From a virus: a stretch of 46,405 bases of DNA. The notes under the pieces were generated by a model. The model saw nothing but the letters and a program-made list of their open reading frames with translations. It searched no databases and was not told the DNA's origin. The DNA is taken from positions 1 through 46,405 of IMG/VR virus record IMGVR_UViG_3300046517_000793; one strand, given 5' to 3'. Numbering within the stretch: the first letter of the stretch is position 1; each line of letters begins with the position of its first letter. Both the position numbers and the translations under genes were made by a program. Positions 5,232 through 13,207 of this stretch are shown here, one piece after another.

Positions 5232-6662
5232 ATGACAGCAGCCCTGGCCCTTCGCCAGCGGCGGTCTACCGCCGCCGCCACCAACCCCGCCGTCGCGGCG
5301 CTGCGTGTTTACCAACACGAAGCGATCGATTGGTTGCTGAACACGACATCGCTCAACCATAACCGGTTCCTGGTACTCGACCCCGGTCTTGGCAAGACCG
5401 CGATCGCCATCCGCGCGGCCTATCTCGCGGGAGCACAAAACGTTCTGGTGATCTGCCCGGCCATCGCCCGCATCATCTGGGCGGCCGAGCTTATTAAATG
5501 GTGGCCCACCGACAACATCTTGATCCCCGAGTTGCTCGTCGTGCAACCTGGCACCAGTATCCGCCGCCCGGTCCCGAGACCTGGCTGGACGGTGATCGCC
5601 TACTCGAACCTCTCGATCACCAGCGACCCCTGGCTCCGACGTCTCGCCAAACTCGACTGGGACGTCGTTATCATCGACGAGTGTCAGTATCTCAAGGGGG
5701 CCAGCAACCGCACCCATGCGGTCTATGGCGGTCGCTTAGATGCTCCAATCGGTTCCCTGGCAGGAACCACCAACAAGGTCTGGTTGCTGTCGGGCACACC
5801 CGCCCCGAACCATGCGGGAGAGCTCTACCCCCATCTCAAAGCGCTTTTCCGTGAGGCACTGCCGGCGGCAGTGCGAACCGTGTTCGAGTTCGAGAACCGC
5901 TTTTGCAACGTCCAGGACACGGTCTATGGCCGGCGGATTACGGGATCGAAGATCAGCGCAATCCCCGAGCTCCGTGACCGGCTGCGTCCCCATGTCTTCA
6001 GGCGTCGACGCGAGGACGTGCTGACCGATCTGCCGCCCTTAGCCTTCTACGATACGCCGATCGATGCCGAGAACACCCTGCCTCTCCCTCTGGGCACGGC
6101 CACACTCGATAATCCGGATGATGATGACCAGCTGATCGCAGGGCTCCAACGCAACGAAGCTGCACTGGCGACCGGGCGGCGCGCTCTTGGTGAGAGCAAG
6201 ATCGCTGCAAGCGCAGCATTCTGCGAGGAAACCCTCCTCCAGATGGCGCCCAACCACCAAAAACTCGTAGTTTTCGCCTATCACCGCAGCGTGATCCGTG
6301 GTCTGGCGGCCGAGCTCAGTGAGTTTGCCCCCGTTGTCATCGACGGGTCCACGTCCCAGCGTGACCGCGAAATAGCCATCACCCGCTTTCAGCAGGACGT
6401 GAGCAGAACCCAAATCCTGATCGGTCAGATCCAGGCGGCCGGCACGGCCATCACCCTCACCGCGGCGCATACCGCGGTCTTTGTCGAGACCTCTTGGGTT
6501 CCGGCCGAGAACTATCAAGCCGCCTTGCGCATCCACCGCCTTGGCCAGGCCAACGCCTGCACCATTCATTTTCTTTACGTCCCCGGCTCGCTCGATCACC
6601 GGATCATGCGCGCCTATCGAAGAAAGGCCAGTGAACTCAGCCATTTGTTTGAGCACTTTTAA
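5232..6662 (+). CDS. SNF2/DEAD-type superfamily 2 helicase
   Basis: 476 aa if started at the ATG at 5232 (a GTG at 5193 would add 13 residues). Helicase motifs are in order: Walker A DPGLGKT near residue 50, motif II DECQ near 148, motif III SGTPAPN near 186. In the C-terminal lobe are AAGTAITLT near 400 and the SNF2 motif VI NYQAALRIHRLGQ near 425-437. It belongs to the compact SNF2-like helicases found in phage replication modules and should be an ATP-dependent DNA translocase, possibly fork remodelling. No nuclease domain is fused. It heads the co-directional replication operon. Confidence 0.9.
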   Translation: MTAALALRQRRSTAAATNPAVAALRVYQHEAIDWLLNTTSLNHNRFLVLDPGLGKTAIAIRAAYLAGAQNVLVICPAIARIIWAAELIKWWPTDNILIPELLVVQPGTSIRRPVPRPGWTVIAYSNLSITSDPWLRRLAKLDWDVVIIDECQYLKGASNRTHAVYGGRLDAPIGSLAGTTNKVWLLSGTPAPNHAGELYPHLKALFREALPAAVRTVFEFENRFCNVQDTVYGRRITGSKISAIPELRDRLRPHVFRRRREDVLTDLPPLAFYDTPIDAENTLPLPLGTATLDNPDDDDQLIAGLQRNEAALATGRRALGESKIAASAAFCEETLLQMAPNHQKLVVFAYHRSVIRGLAAELSEFAPVVIDGSTSQRDREIAITRFQQDVSRTQILIGQIQAAGTAITLTAAHTAVFVETSWVPAENYQAALRIHRLGQANACTIHFLYVPGSLDHRIMRAYRRKASELSHLFEHF

Positions 6663-6731
6663 CCCCCTCGCCTGACAGATGGGCTCGGCCCGAGTGATGG
6701 TGAAGAAGAACACCCCGACAGGGAGGCAGTT

Positions 6732-7208
6732 TTGATAAATATCACGTTTGGTGGTGAAACCCTTGACGAGGCCAAGGAAGACTTCTGTCGCATAGGACGC
6801 GGTCTTTTTAACCTGGAGATTAGCGAAACCTCCGCTGGCACTGCCGGCGGTAACGGTCTCGACACTGCCGAGATCGAGCCGCCAACACCGACCCGTCGCC
6901 GCCGTGGTCGCGAGGCCGCGGCAGCTGGTGCTGCCGCGCCGCCGGAGGCCGAGCCGGAAGCCGAAAACCTCGATCCCGGCGATCTGCGCACCAAGGTCAT
7001 CGACCTCCTCCAGCAGTGCTATCGCCACAACAAGATCGGCGCCAGCAAGGTGGTCGACCTCCAGAAGCAATATGACGTCAAGCGTTTCGCCGAGGTCCCC
7101 GACGCCAAGCTGGCCAAACTCTACGACCAGGCGAAAGCCCTCTGGGCCGAGCTTAATGGCGCGGCAGCACCAGCTGCCGCAGCCGCGGCTGACACCGGGC
7201 CCTTCTGA
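6732..7208 (+). CDS. Hypothetical replication-module protein (158 aa, TTG start)
   Basis: The reading begins with TTG at 6732, six bases after GGGAGG (6721-6726), giving MINITFGGETLDEAKEDFCR. No ATG or GTG fits better. A disordered Ala/Pro/Glu-rich middle (residues 40-80) separates the N-terminus from a helical C-terminal part (RTKVIDLLQQCYRHNKIGAS, then DVKRFAEVPDAKLAKLYDQA). The C-terminal part resembles small conserved phage proteins next to DUF2815 genes, without known function. Its stop overlaps the next ATG by one base (TGATGG). Confidence 0.7.
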   Translation: MINITFGGETLDEAKEDFCRIGRGLFNLEISETSAGTAGGNGLDTAEIEPPTPTRRRRGREAAAAGAAAPPEAEPEAENLDPGDLRTKVIDLLQQCYRHNKIGASKVVDLQKQYDVKRFAEVPDAKLAKLYDQAKALWAELNGAAAPAAAAAADTGPF

Positions 7209-8392
7209 TGGCGGTTGCGCACTCTCTTTTAGGTGCGTCCTCCGCGTCTCGGTGGATGACGTGCCCTGGTAGTTTTCGCGTAGCGAAAGCCGTGACCGAC
7301 CCCGCGGGCTCATCCCGTTGGGCGGCCCAGGGCACCGTCGCCCACACCGTCGGCGAGCACTTGCTGACCCACGGCGGTCCGATCGACCAGTTTCTCGGTC
7401 AGACCCTCTACCATGACGGCCACGCCATCCTCGTCGACCAGGAGATGGTCGAAGCGGTCGAGATCTACCTCAACACCGTGCAGCCGATCGTTGCCGAGGC
7501 TGACGTCTGGGCGGCCGAGCAGCAAGTGAACCTAGCCAGCTATTGGTATCCCGCCCCCACCCCGGTCGATCTCTTCGGGACGTGCGATCTCCTGGCCTAC
7601 AGCCGTCGTCGCCGCCGGCTGACCATCGTCGACTACAAGAACGGTGCCGGTGTCTACGTCTCGCATCTCGACAATCTCCAAATGCTCTACTACGCGGCGG
7701 GTGGCCTGGCAGCGCTTCAAGCTTGGGACCCCAAAGCCGACCCGCTTGAGGTCGAGATGATTATCGTGCAGCCCCGCGTCCCGGGCCGTGAGGCCGTGCG
7801 CAGCTACGTCCTGCCGGTGATCGATATCCTCTTGTGGGTCGAAACCGAACTTAAACCAGCCGTGGCGGCCACCCAGCAAGACGACGCCAAGCTCATCATG
7901 GGCGACCACTGCCGGTGGTGCCCCGGCCGGGTGATCTGCCCGGCCTTGCAGGCGGCTAAGCTGCGCGCCACCCAGCGCGCCTTTAGCCCGATCGCCGACG
8001 ATACTCTCACCGACGCCACCCCGGCCGAGCTCAGCGATTATCTTGACGACGCCGAGCGGTTGGAGGTGTGGATCCAGGGGGTGCGTGAGCTCGCCCAGCA
8101 GCGCATCGAGGACGGTACTCCCGTACCGGGCTGGGGTCTCGTCCCGACACGTCCCAGACGCGTCTGGGTCGACGAGAGCCAGGTCGAAACCCTCTTACGG
8201 TCGAATGGCGCCAACGATATCTGGGAGAAGCCCAAGCTGCGCTCTCCATCACAGATGGAGAAGCATGTCGGCACCCGCTCCTGGCGTGAGCTTCAGCCGC
8301 TGATCGAGGCACGCTCGTCGGGCGTGAAGCTCGACCGTCAGACCCAACTGATCGATCCGTTTGAACGGATCGACGAAAAGGACGCGGCATGA
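7208..8392 (+). CDS. DUF2800-like PD-(D/E)xK nuclease-like protein
   Basis: 394 aa. The N-terminus (LLGASSASRWMTCPGS) and RWAAQGTVAHTVGEHLL are typical of the DUF2800 family. The nuclease core shows FGTCDLLAY near residue 120 and IVDYKNG near 140, which supply the Asp and the DxK of PD-(D/E)xK enzymes. A cysteine cluster (HCRWCPGRVICPA, about residues 235-247) follows, as in Cas4/AddB-like nucleases with an iron-sulfur site. It probably processes DNA ends in recombination or replication. The stop overlaps the next ATG by 4 bp. Confidence 0.85.
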   Translation: MAVAHSLLGASSASRWMTCPGSFRVAKAVTDPAGSSRWAAQGTVAHTVGEHLLTHGGPIDQFLGQTLYHDGHAILVDQEMVEAVEIYLNTVQPIVAEADVWAAEQQVNLASYWYPAPTPVDLFGTCDLLAYSRRRRRLTIVDYKNGAGVYVSHLDNLQMLYYAAGGLAALQAWDPKADPLEVEMIIVQPRVPGREAVRSYVLPVIDILLWVETELKPAVAATQQDDAKLIMGDHCRWCPGRVICPALQAAKLRATQRAFSPIADDTLTDATPAELSDYLDDAERLEVWIQGVRELAQQRIEDGTPVPGWGLVPTRPRRVWVDESQVETLLRSNGANDIWEKPKLRSPSQMEKHVGTRSWRELQPLIEARSSGVKLDRQTQLIDPFERIDEKDAA

Positions 8393-8640
8393 AAGCGGCC
8401 CCGAACATCACGGCGGATAGGGAGCTTATTCGTCACGGTGCCGAATTGATGCGGGAAGGCAACACCGCTGAATACAGCAAGGGCTACGCTGCGGGCTATG
8501 AAGCAGCGTCCGTAAACGTGCGGCAGGCGTTGCGTAAAATTTTAGCCCCGTGGATTGGTGGAAACATCGGCTTTGACGAGTGGTGTATCGAGGTTGATCG
8601 CTGTTTCCCCGATCATAACGTCGAACTGGACGAGCTATGA
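8389..8640 (+). CDS. Hypothetical protein (83 aa)
   Basis: The ATG overlaps the DUF2800-like stop as ATGA. The product has a helical N-terminus (LIRHGAELMREGNTAEYSKG), then YAAGYEAASVNVRQAL, and an acidic C-terminus ending ELDEL. No domain is recognised. It is tightly coupled on both sides (4-bp overlaps) within the replication operon. Confidence 0.65.
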   Translation: MKAAPNITADRELIRHGAELMREGNTAEYSKGYAAGYEAASVNVRQALRKILAPWIGGNIGFDEWCIEVDRCFPDHNVELDEL

Positions 8641-8948
8641 AAGCCGCGAAGATCTGCACCAAGGCCGGCGAGCTCGTCAGGGGAGATCGTGCCGCTCTTC
8701 ACGGTGACAAGGCGATCAACCTTCAGAACATCGCGCACATTTGGAACGCCATTCTTGTTGCCAAAACGGTTCGGGATGGCCATCGCGGGCTCAACGCCCT
8801 CGATGTCGCCAATATGCTTGAAGCCCTCAAGATCGCACGGCGATACGCCGGCTCTCATAACATCGACGATTATATCGACGGCGCCGGCTATGCCGGCTGC
8901 GCCGGGGAGATCGCCAGCACCTTATCAACGTCCCCCGTGAAACCGTAA
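8637..8948 (+). CDS. Hypothetical helical protein (103 aa)
   Basis: The ATG overlaps the preceding stop as ATGA. The protein is alpha-helical (INLQNIAHIWNAILVAKTVR, then LDVANMLEALKIARRYAG) and ends with a Gly/Ala-rich acidic stretch (DDYIDGAGYAGCAGEIAST). This layout recalls small phage proteins that begin with a basic segment, contain a DVANMLEALKIAR-type helix and end in YI-x-x-GYAGIAGE, possibly related to DUF6378-type nucleotide-pool proteins. Assignment is uncertain, so it is called hypothetical. Confidence 0.7.
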   Translation: MKAAKICTKAGELVRGDRAALHGDKAINLQNIAHIWNAILVAKTVRDGHRGLNALDVANMLEALKIARRYAGSHNIDDYIDGAGYAGCAGEIASTLSTSPVKP

Positions 8949-8964
8949 ACCGAGGAACCGACAG

Positions 8965-9588
8965 ATGGTTAATGTTGTCCAGACCCCCACCGGTATTCTC
9001 TCCTACCCGCACTTCTTCAAGCCACGCCCGGTCGTCGAGGGCGGCCAGCCGCGCTATTCGGCCAACTTGATCTTTGATGAGGTCACCCAGAAGGATCCGG
9101 CCTATCTCGCGCTGCGCAAGCTCGCCAACCAGGCCGCGGTCGATTTCTTTGGTGATAAGATGAAGGACCCGCGCTTTGTGGCGCGTCTGCGCAAGCCGTT
9201 CCGCGAGTGTGCCGATAAGGCCGGTGTCGCCGGCTACGACGTCCCCAACGGCAGCTTTATCGCGGCCTGGTCGAGCCAGCCGGTCAAGATCGTCGGCCCC
9301 GACACCCACGAGATCACCGTCCCCGGGGACGTCTTCCCGGGCCAGCGGGCCCGCTTTCAGGTCTCTGCCTTTGCCTATGACCAGGGCGGCAATATCGGTG
9401 TCAGCTTTGGCCTGCAAGGGGTGCAGATCACCCGCCGCAACATGCCGCGGCTGGATGGCCGCGCCACCCTGCCTTGGGATCGTTCGAGCGAGGAGGATGA
9501 CGACAATGCCGACGCTTTCGGGAACACCCCGGCCACCGCCGGAGCCGACGACATCCCGTTCTGGCAGCCTCTCGTCATCGCTGCCTGA
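8965..9588 (+). CDS. DUF2815 single-stranded DNA-binding protein
   Basis: 207 aa with GAGG-type site (GAGGAACC) before the ATG at 8965. The N-terminus (TPTGILSYPHFFKPRP, then YSANLIFD) and the later VPGDVFPGQRARFQVSAFAYDQ match the DUF2815 family, an OB-fold group that is regarded as phage ssDNA-binding proteins. The C-terminal acidic tail (SSEEDDDNADAF) is typical of SSBs and could recruit partners. It would coat single strands made by the helicase and polymerase. The next gene starts inside its 3' end. Confidence 0.85.
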   Translation: MVNVVQTPTGILSYPHFFKPRPVVEGGQPRYSANLIFDEVTQKDPAYLALRKLANQAAVDFFGDKMKDPRFVARLRKPFRECADKAGVAGYDVPNGSFIAAWSSQPVKIVGPDTHEITVPGDVFPGQRARFQVSAFAYDQGGNIGVSFGLQGVQITRRNMPRLDGRATLPWDRSSEEDDDNADAFGNTPATAGADDIPFWQPLVIAA

Positions 9589-9760
9589 CTACGACGAGGT
9601 TATCCACGAGGCATGTTGGCTGCTCGACCGGGCGATCAACGATCACCGCAGGGCGCAGCTGGAGGCCGAGGGGCAGCTATCGCGGAATGCGACCTACTAC
9701 ACCCCTCACGAGCGTTGGGGGTTCATCAAAGAAGCCAGGCGCCTCCTGGCGGGGTTGTGA
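9506..9760 (+). CDS. Hypothetical protein overlapping the ssDNA-binding gene (84 aa)
   Basis: ATG at 9506 with AGGAGG (9491-9496) nine bases upstream. The first 25 residues are Pro/Ser-rich and are encoded by the same DNA as the acidic tail of the ssDNA-binding protein, in another frame. After that the product becomes an ordinary helical protein (DYDEVIHEACWLLDRAINDH, then YYTPHERWGFIKEARRLLAG). The overlap of 83 bp is unusual. Function unknown. The stop overlaps the next GTG start as GTGA. Confidence 0.6.
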   Translation: MPTLSGTPRPPPEPTTSRSGSLSSSLPDYDEVIHEACWLLDRAINDHRRAQLEAEGQLSRNATYYTPHERWGFIKEARRLLAGL

Positions 9761-10071
9761 TCCCGGCGATGCTCGATCTCTTCGCGCCGACCTACGCCGA
9801 CCTCCCCGCCGGTCTCTGCCGGAGCCTCCTCAAGGCCCCCGCGGCCGGCGGGTTGACGCTGCGCGAGGCGATCATCATGCACTGCGTCCTGGTGGCACCC
9901 GAGCCGCCCACAGTCGGGGATATCGCCCGGCTGATCCACGCCCCCCAACCCAGTGTCACCCGCAGTGTAAACCGCCTAGCGGAGCTAGGTTTTGTTCGTC
10001 GCCAGGCGCGGGCCGCGTACAACCGCCGCGGTCTCGTGCCAACGCTTAAAGGCCAAGAGCTCCTGCAATGA
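9757..10071 (+). CDS. MarR-like winged-helix regulator (104 aa)
   Basis: GTG at 9757 overlaps the previous stop (GTGA); an ATG at 9769 is an alternative. Residues 45-100 form a winged helix: PTVGDIARLIHAPQPSVTRS (recognition helix), then NRLAELGFVRRQ and a wing ending RRGLVPTLKGQELL. This pattern is that of the MarR/wHTH group. It is smaller than full MarR (about 140 aa) but has the complete DNA-binding core. It could regulate the replication operon in which it lies. Confidence 0.75.
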   Translation: MIPAMLDLFAPTYADLPAGLCRSLLKAPAAGGLTLREAIIMHCVLVAPEPPTVGDIARLIHAPQPSVTRSVNRLAELGFVRRQARAAYNRRGLVPTLKGQELLQ

Positions 10072-10385
10072 GTGAAATGAGTAAGGTGAAACCGGATGCG
10101 CTGCAAGCCGCCCGCTCCCTGCGCAGTATTGAGGTCGAGTTGCCGGATGGCTGGAAAGTTCAACGTATTATTACAGAGTGGGGCTTAGGCCGCATTGCAG
10201 CGGTTATCGATGCTTTTGCCGCCGAGGCGGTCGCGGCCGAGCGCGAGCGCATAGCGCAGCGGGTCAGTGAGAGAGAAATCGTGCGGCTTAGTGTTGGCCG
10301 CGATCCGCTCGTGGAAGTGAACGAGATCATCCAAGACCTCGCGCACGACATCGCGACTGACTGGGAAGATTATGTTGATGAGTGA
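10068..10385 (+). CDS. Hypothetical protein (105 aa)
   Basis: The ATG overlaps the wHTH stop as ATGA. It contains a predicted beta segment (EVELPDGWKVQRI) and a long charged helix (DAFAAEAVAAERERIAQRVS), then an acidic C-terminus (DIATDWEDYVDE). No family recognised. Its stop is two bases before the polymerase start. Confidence 0.6.
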   Translation: MSEMSKVKPDALQAARSLRSIEVELPDGWKVQRIITEWGLGRIAAVIDAFAAEAVAAERERIAQRVSEREIVRLSVGRDPLVEVNEIIQDLAHDIATDWEDYVDE

Positions 10386-10388
10386 GTT

Positions 10389-12320
10389 TTGCACCGCTGC
10401 GTGATCGACATCGAGACCGGCTCGCTGGCCGATCTCCCCAAGGTCGGGGTCGACGCCTATGCCGAAGACCCGTCAACGCGCGTCCTGTGCCTGGCCTACC
10501 AGTTTGACGACGACCCGATCGAGGTTTGGTATCCGGGGCAGCCGGTCCCCCGCATCAATCACCCTGGCACTACCTACGTTGCCCACAACGCGGCGTTCGA
10601 GATCGCCATCTGGCGGCATGTGCTGACTGGCTACGGCTGGGGCGACTGCCCGCCAGCGCATCAATGGTCGTGCACGATGGCCCGATCGCAGTATCATGGT
10701 CTGCCGGCGGCGTTGGACGACGTTGCCCTTGCGCTCCGCTTTCCCCCCTCCATGCGCAAAGACGCCGCCGGCAGGCGCGTGATGATGCAGTTGATGCGCC
10801 CGCGCAGCCTCTACCCGACGCCGCGCTGGTGGCACGAGGATGCCCCGGCCAAGTTCGATGCCCTCTGCCGCTACTGTGTTCGGGACGTGGAGATCGAGGC
10901 CAAGCTCGATCGCATGCTCCCCAAGCTGCCGACTACCGAGTTCCATCTCTGGCTCATCAACCACGCGATGAACATGCGCGGCGTGCTCTTGGACACCGAT
11001 CTGATCGATCGCATGCAGCTGATTGTCGACAGCGAAACATCGCGCCTCAATACCGAGCTCGCCGGGGTCACCGCCGGGCGGCTGCAATCGATCAACCAGG
11101 TCACTAAGATCAAGAACTTTCTGGCGGCAGAGTACGACCTGAAGCTCGACGGCCTGGACAAGGATGTCGTGGCCCACGTCCTGGCCACTGATCCCTTTCT
11201 CACCCCGTTCGCCCAACGCATCCTGGAGATCCGCGCCGAGGCCGCCAAGACGTCGACTGCCAAGCTGGCCGCTATGAAGCGGTCCACCTCCGGCGACGGC
11301 TATGCCCGTGGCCTGTGGCGCTATTACGGCGCGTCCCGTACTGGCCGTTACAGCGGGCAACGTATCCAACTACAGAACCTCGCCCGGCCGACGATCAAGT
11401 CGACCGCGGCGGCGATCGACCTCATCCTCAAGGACGAACCCGCCGACGTGCTCAACATGCTGTTCGAGGATACCCCTCTCGGGGTGGTCTCCTCCTGCCT
11501 GCGCGGTTGCATCGTCCCAGAACCGGGTAACCTTTTTGCGGTCGGCGACCTGTCGCAGATCGAGGCCCGCATCGTCGCTTGGCTCGCCGGCCAGCAGGAC
11601 GTGCTCGACGTCTACGCTAGTGGCGAGGACGTCTATGTCTGGACGGCCAATCAGGCAGGTTCGACCAATCGCCAGTTAGGTAAAGTTATCCGCTTGGCGC
11701 TGGGTTTTGGCATGGGCTCGACCAAGTTTGTCGAGACCGCGGCGACCTATCAGATCGTCTTGAACGATGTTCAAGCCGCGATGATCGTCGACGACTGGCG
11801 GGCGAGCAGCACCCATATCGTTGAGTTCTGGTACGAGCTCGGCTCCGCGGCAATGGCAGTCGCCACCGGCCGCGACGGCTACCACGAGACCGTGGGCCGC
11901 ATCGGCCTCGAACGCCGACGCAAGGCGATGGTGATGCATCTGCCCTCCGGCCGCGAGCTCTTCTACCAATATATCGATTGCCTGTGGGACCCCGACCGCG
12001 GTCGCTTCCGGCTGGTTTACGAAGGGGTCAACCAATACACCAGGCGGTGGGAGCGGATCAGCACCTGGGGCGGCAAGCTCGTTGAGAACGCCACTCAGGC
12101 TGTGGCCCGAGACGTACTGACCGATAGCTTACGAACCCTCTTCAGAACCGGGCTCGACATCGTCGGGACGGTGCACGACGAGCTCATCGTCGAGAGCCCC
12201 GCGGCTCGTGCGGCGTGGGACCTGTCGACCATGCTGACGGTGATGAAGACGACGCCGGCTTGGGCGCCGGGTCTACCGGTCGGGGCCGAGGGGCGAGTGG
12301 TTGCAAGATACGGCAAATAG
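10389..12320 (+). CDS. DNA polymerase I-like (family A) with 3'-5' exonuclease
   Basis: 643 aa beginning with TTG at 10389, three bases after the preceding stop, so that CVIDIETGSL comes at the N-terminus. Exonuclease motifs: DIETGS (Exo I), AHNAAFE (Exo II; Asp replaced by Glu as in some phage enzymes), YCVRDVEIE (Exo III). Polymerase motifs: A DLSQIEARIVAWLAG near residue 387, B RQLGKVIRLALGFGMG near 427 with a Phe at the position that sets sugar discrimination, C TVHDELIVE near 594. GRYSGQRIQLQNLARP precedes motif A. No 5'-nuclease domain. It is the replicative polymerase candidate of the phage. Confidence 0.93.
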   Translation: MHRCVIDIETGSLADLPKVGVDAYAEDPSTRVLCLAYQFDDDPIEVWYPGQPVPRINHPGTTYVAHNAAFEIAIWRHVLTGYGWGDCPPAHQWSCTMARSQYHGLPAALDDVALALRFPPSMRKDAAGRRVMMQLMRPRSLYPTPRWWHEDAPAKFDALCRYCVRDVEIEAKLDRMLPKLPTTEFHLWLINHAMNMRGVLLDTDLIDRMQLIVDSETSRLNTELAGVTAGRLQSINQVTKIKNFLAAEYDLKLDGLDKDVVAHVLATDPFLTPFAQRILEIRAEAAKTSTAKLAAMKRSTSGDGYARGLWRYYGASRTGRYSGQRIQLQNLARPTIKSTAAAIDLILKDEPADVLNMLFEDTPLGVVSSCLRGCIVPEPGNLFAVGDLSQIEARIVAWLAGQQDVLDVYASGEDVYVWTANQAGSTNRQLGKVIRLALGFGMGSTKFVETAATYQIVLNDVQAAMIVDDWRASSTHIVEFWYELGSAAMAVATGRDGYHETVGRIGLERRRKAMVMHLPSGRELFYQYIDCLWDPDRGRFRLVYEGVNQYTRRWERISTWGGKLVENATQAVARDVLTDSLRTLFRTGLDIVGTVHDELIVESPAARAAWDLSTMLTVMKTTPAWAPGLPVGAEGRVVARYGK

Positions 12321-12330
12321 GAGGGTTTAA

Positions 12331-12648
12331 ATGGGCGAAAGCAAACGCCGTAGTCGAGCACGGCAAGACTGGGAAGCATCAGGGCGAAAACTCGGCGATG
12401 CGCCAGTTGAGGAGCAACACTATGCCCCGATGGTGGCGCTGATACAGGCGGCCGACGAACTGTTCAATGGTAAGATCGGCGGTCCTGATCGCAAGATCGG
12501 GATCGTGATGATGGTGTTTCCCTTTGAGGGATTTGACGGCCGTTGCAACTATGTCAGCAACGGCGCTAGCCGTGAGGATATCGTGATCCTGATGAAAGAG
12601 ATGATTGCGCGGTTTGAGGGTCAGCCCGAGATGACGGGTCGTGCATGA
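12331..12648 (+). CDS. Hypothetical protein (105 aa)
   Basis: The ATG follows TAGGAGGG (12318-12325), a strong site. The N-terminus is basic (MGESKRRSRARQDWEASGRK) and the rest has a helix (YAPMVALIQAADELFNG) followed by a beta stretch (KIGIVMMVFPFEGFDGRCNY) and a helical C-terminus. A similar small protein occurs before DUF7694-like genes in other phages. No function. The stop overlaps the next ATG as ATGA. Confidence 0.7.
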   Translation: MGESKRRSRARQDWEASGRKLGDAPVEEQHYAPMVALIQAADELFNGKIGGPDRKIGIVMMVFPFEGFDGRCNYVSNGASREDIVILMKEMIARFEGQPEMTGRA

Positions 12649-13013
12649 GGGCTGACTGGTCGCATATCGAGAAATACCGGATTATCAAACCGGGTCATCG
12701 GTACTGGAGTATCAAAGGTGATCCTTTTGGCGCGTTCATTGTCCAGAAGCCGACCGGGCTGCTACGCATCATCGCGTCGGCTGGCGACGAGACGATGCCG
12801 TGGGAGCACGTCAGCGTCAGCCTGGAGGACCGCTGCCCAACCTGGGCCGAGATGAGCTTCGTCAAAAGCCTCTTCTGGGGACCCGGCGAAACTGTCATGC
12901 AACTCCATGTGCCTGATGTCGATCACAAGAACCATCACCCGTTCACATTGCATTTGTGGAGGCCGCTTAACGCGGATATCCCGCGCCCGCCAAATATCGC
13001 GGTAGCACCATGA
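12645..13013 (+). CDS. DUF7694-like phage protein (122 aa)
   Basis: The sequence has the WEHVSVS-x5-CPTWAEMSFVKSLFW and HHPFTLHLWRP patterns of the DUF7694 family, widespread small phage proteins of unknown role, often beside polymerase and recombination genes. Trp and His are abundant (SHIEKYRI, then NHHPF). It overlaps the previous gene by 4 bp. It is the last full-size gene of the replication operon. Confidence 0.75.
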   Translation: MRADWSHIEKYRIIKPGHRYWSIKGDPFGAFIVQKPTGLLRIIASAGDETMPWEHVSVSLEDRCPTWAEMSFVKSLFWGPGETVMQLHVPDVDHKNHHPFTLHLWRPLNADIPRPPNIAVAP

Positions 13014-13032
13014 CGAAATGAGCTAAACGTAA

Positions 13033-13063
13033 GATGCCGACCAGGAATGGCCTGGCCGGCATC
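13033..13063 (+). promoter_or_regulatory. RNA hairpin before the 25-aa peptide gene
   Basis: GATGCCGACCAGG (13033-13045) and CCTGGCCGGCATC (13051-13063) form a 13-bp stem with one G-U pair and the 5-nt loop AATGG. There is no T-tract, so it is not a clear terminator; it may protect or process the mRNA between the DUF7694-like gene and the peptide gene. Confidence 0.5.
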
Positions 13064-13081
13064 CACGAGAGGAGGACTGTG

Positions 13082-13159
13082 ATGCTAGCACATCGCAAGC
13101 TCCTGGTTTTGATAGTGGTCATTCTTGGCTTTCGGGTCAAGCTGATCGTCTACCGATAA
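13082..13159 (+). CDS. 25-aa hydrophobic peptide
   Basis: The ATG at 13082 has a near-perfect AGGAGG (13070-13075) six bases upstream. The product starts MLAHRKLLVLIVVILGF and ends in basic residues (RVKLIVYR), so it can span a membrane once. Its stop is followed within 10 bp by a strong terminator stem, and a hairpin precedes it at 13033-13063. An isolated strong site, short hydrophobic peptide and terminator recall small membrane peptides such as type I toxins or lysis modulators. The function is unknown. Confidence 0.5.
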   Translation: MLAHRKLLVLIVVILGFRVKLIVYR

Positions 13160-13161
13160 CA

Positions 13162-13207
13162 GGGGGGAACTGGCCGGGTCCAAACCGGTCGGTTCCTCCC
13201 CTCGTTT
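13162..13207 (+). terminator. Intrinsic terminator ending the replication operon
   Basis: GGGGGAACTGGCCGG (about 13163-13177) pairs with CCGGTCGGTTCCTCCC (13185-13200) with two G-U pairs and a 7-nt loop, followed by CTCGTTT. The stem is long and GC-rich; the T-tract is short. Confidence 0.6.

Noticed and set aside
6039-7313. Long minus-strand frame (424 codons) opposite the SNF2-like and next genes
   Set aside because: It is antisense to genes with clear helicase and replication motifs, has low-complexity Gly/Leu/Arg composition, and no ribosome-binding site.
10473-11369. Minus-strand frame (298 codons) opposite DNA polymerase
   Set aside because: Antisense to well-defined exonuclease and polymerase motifs. 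High GC makes such shadows common.
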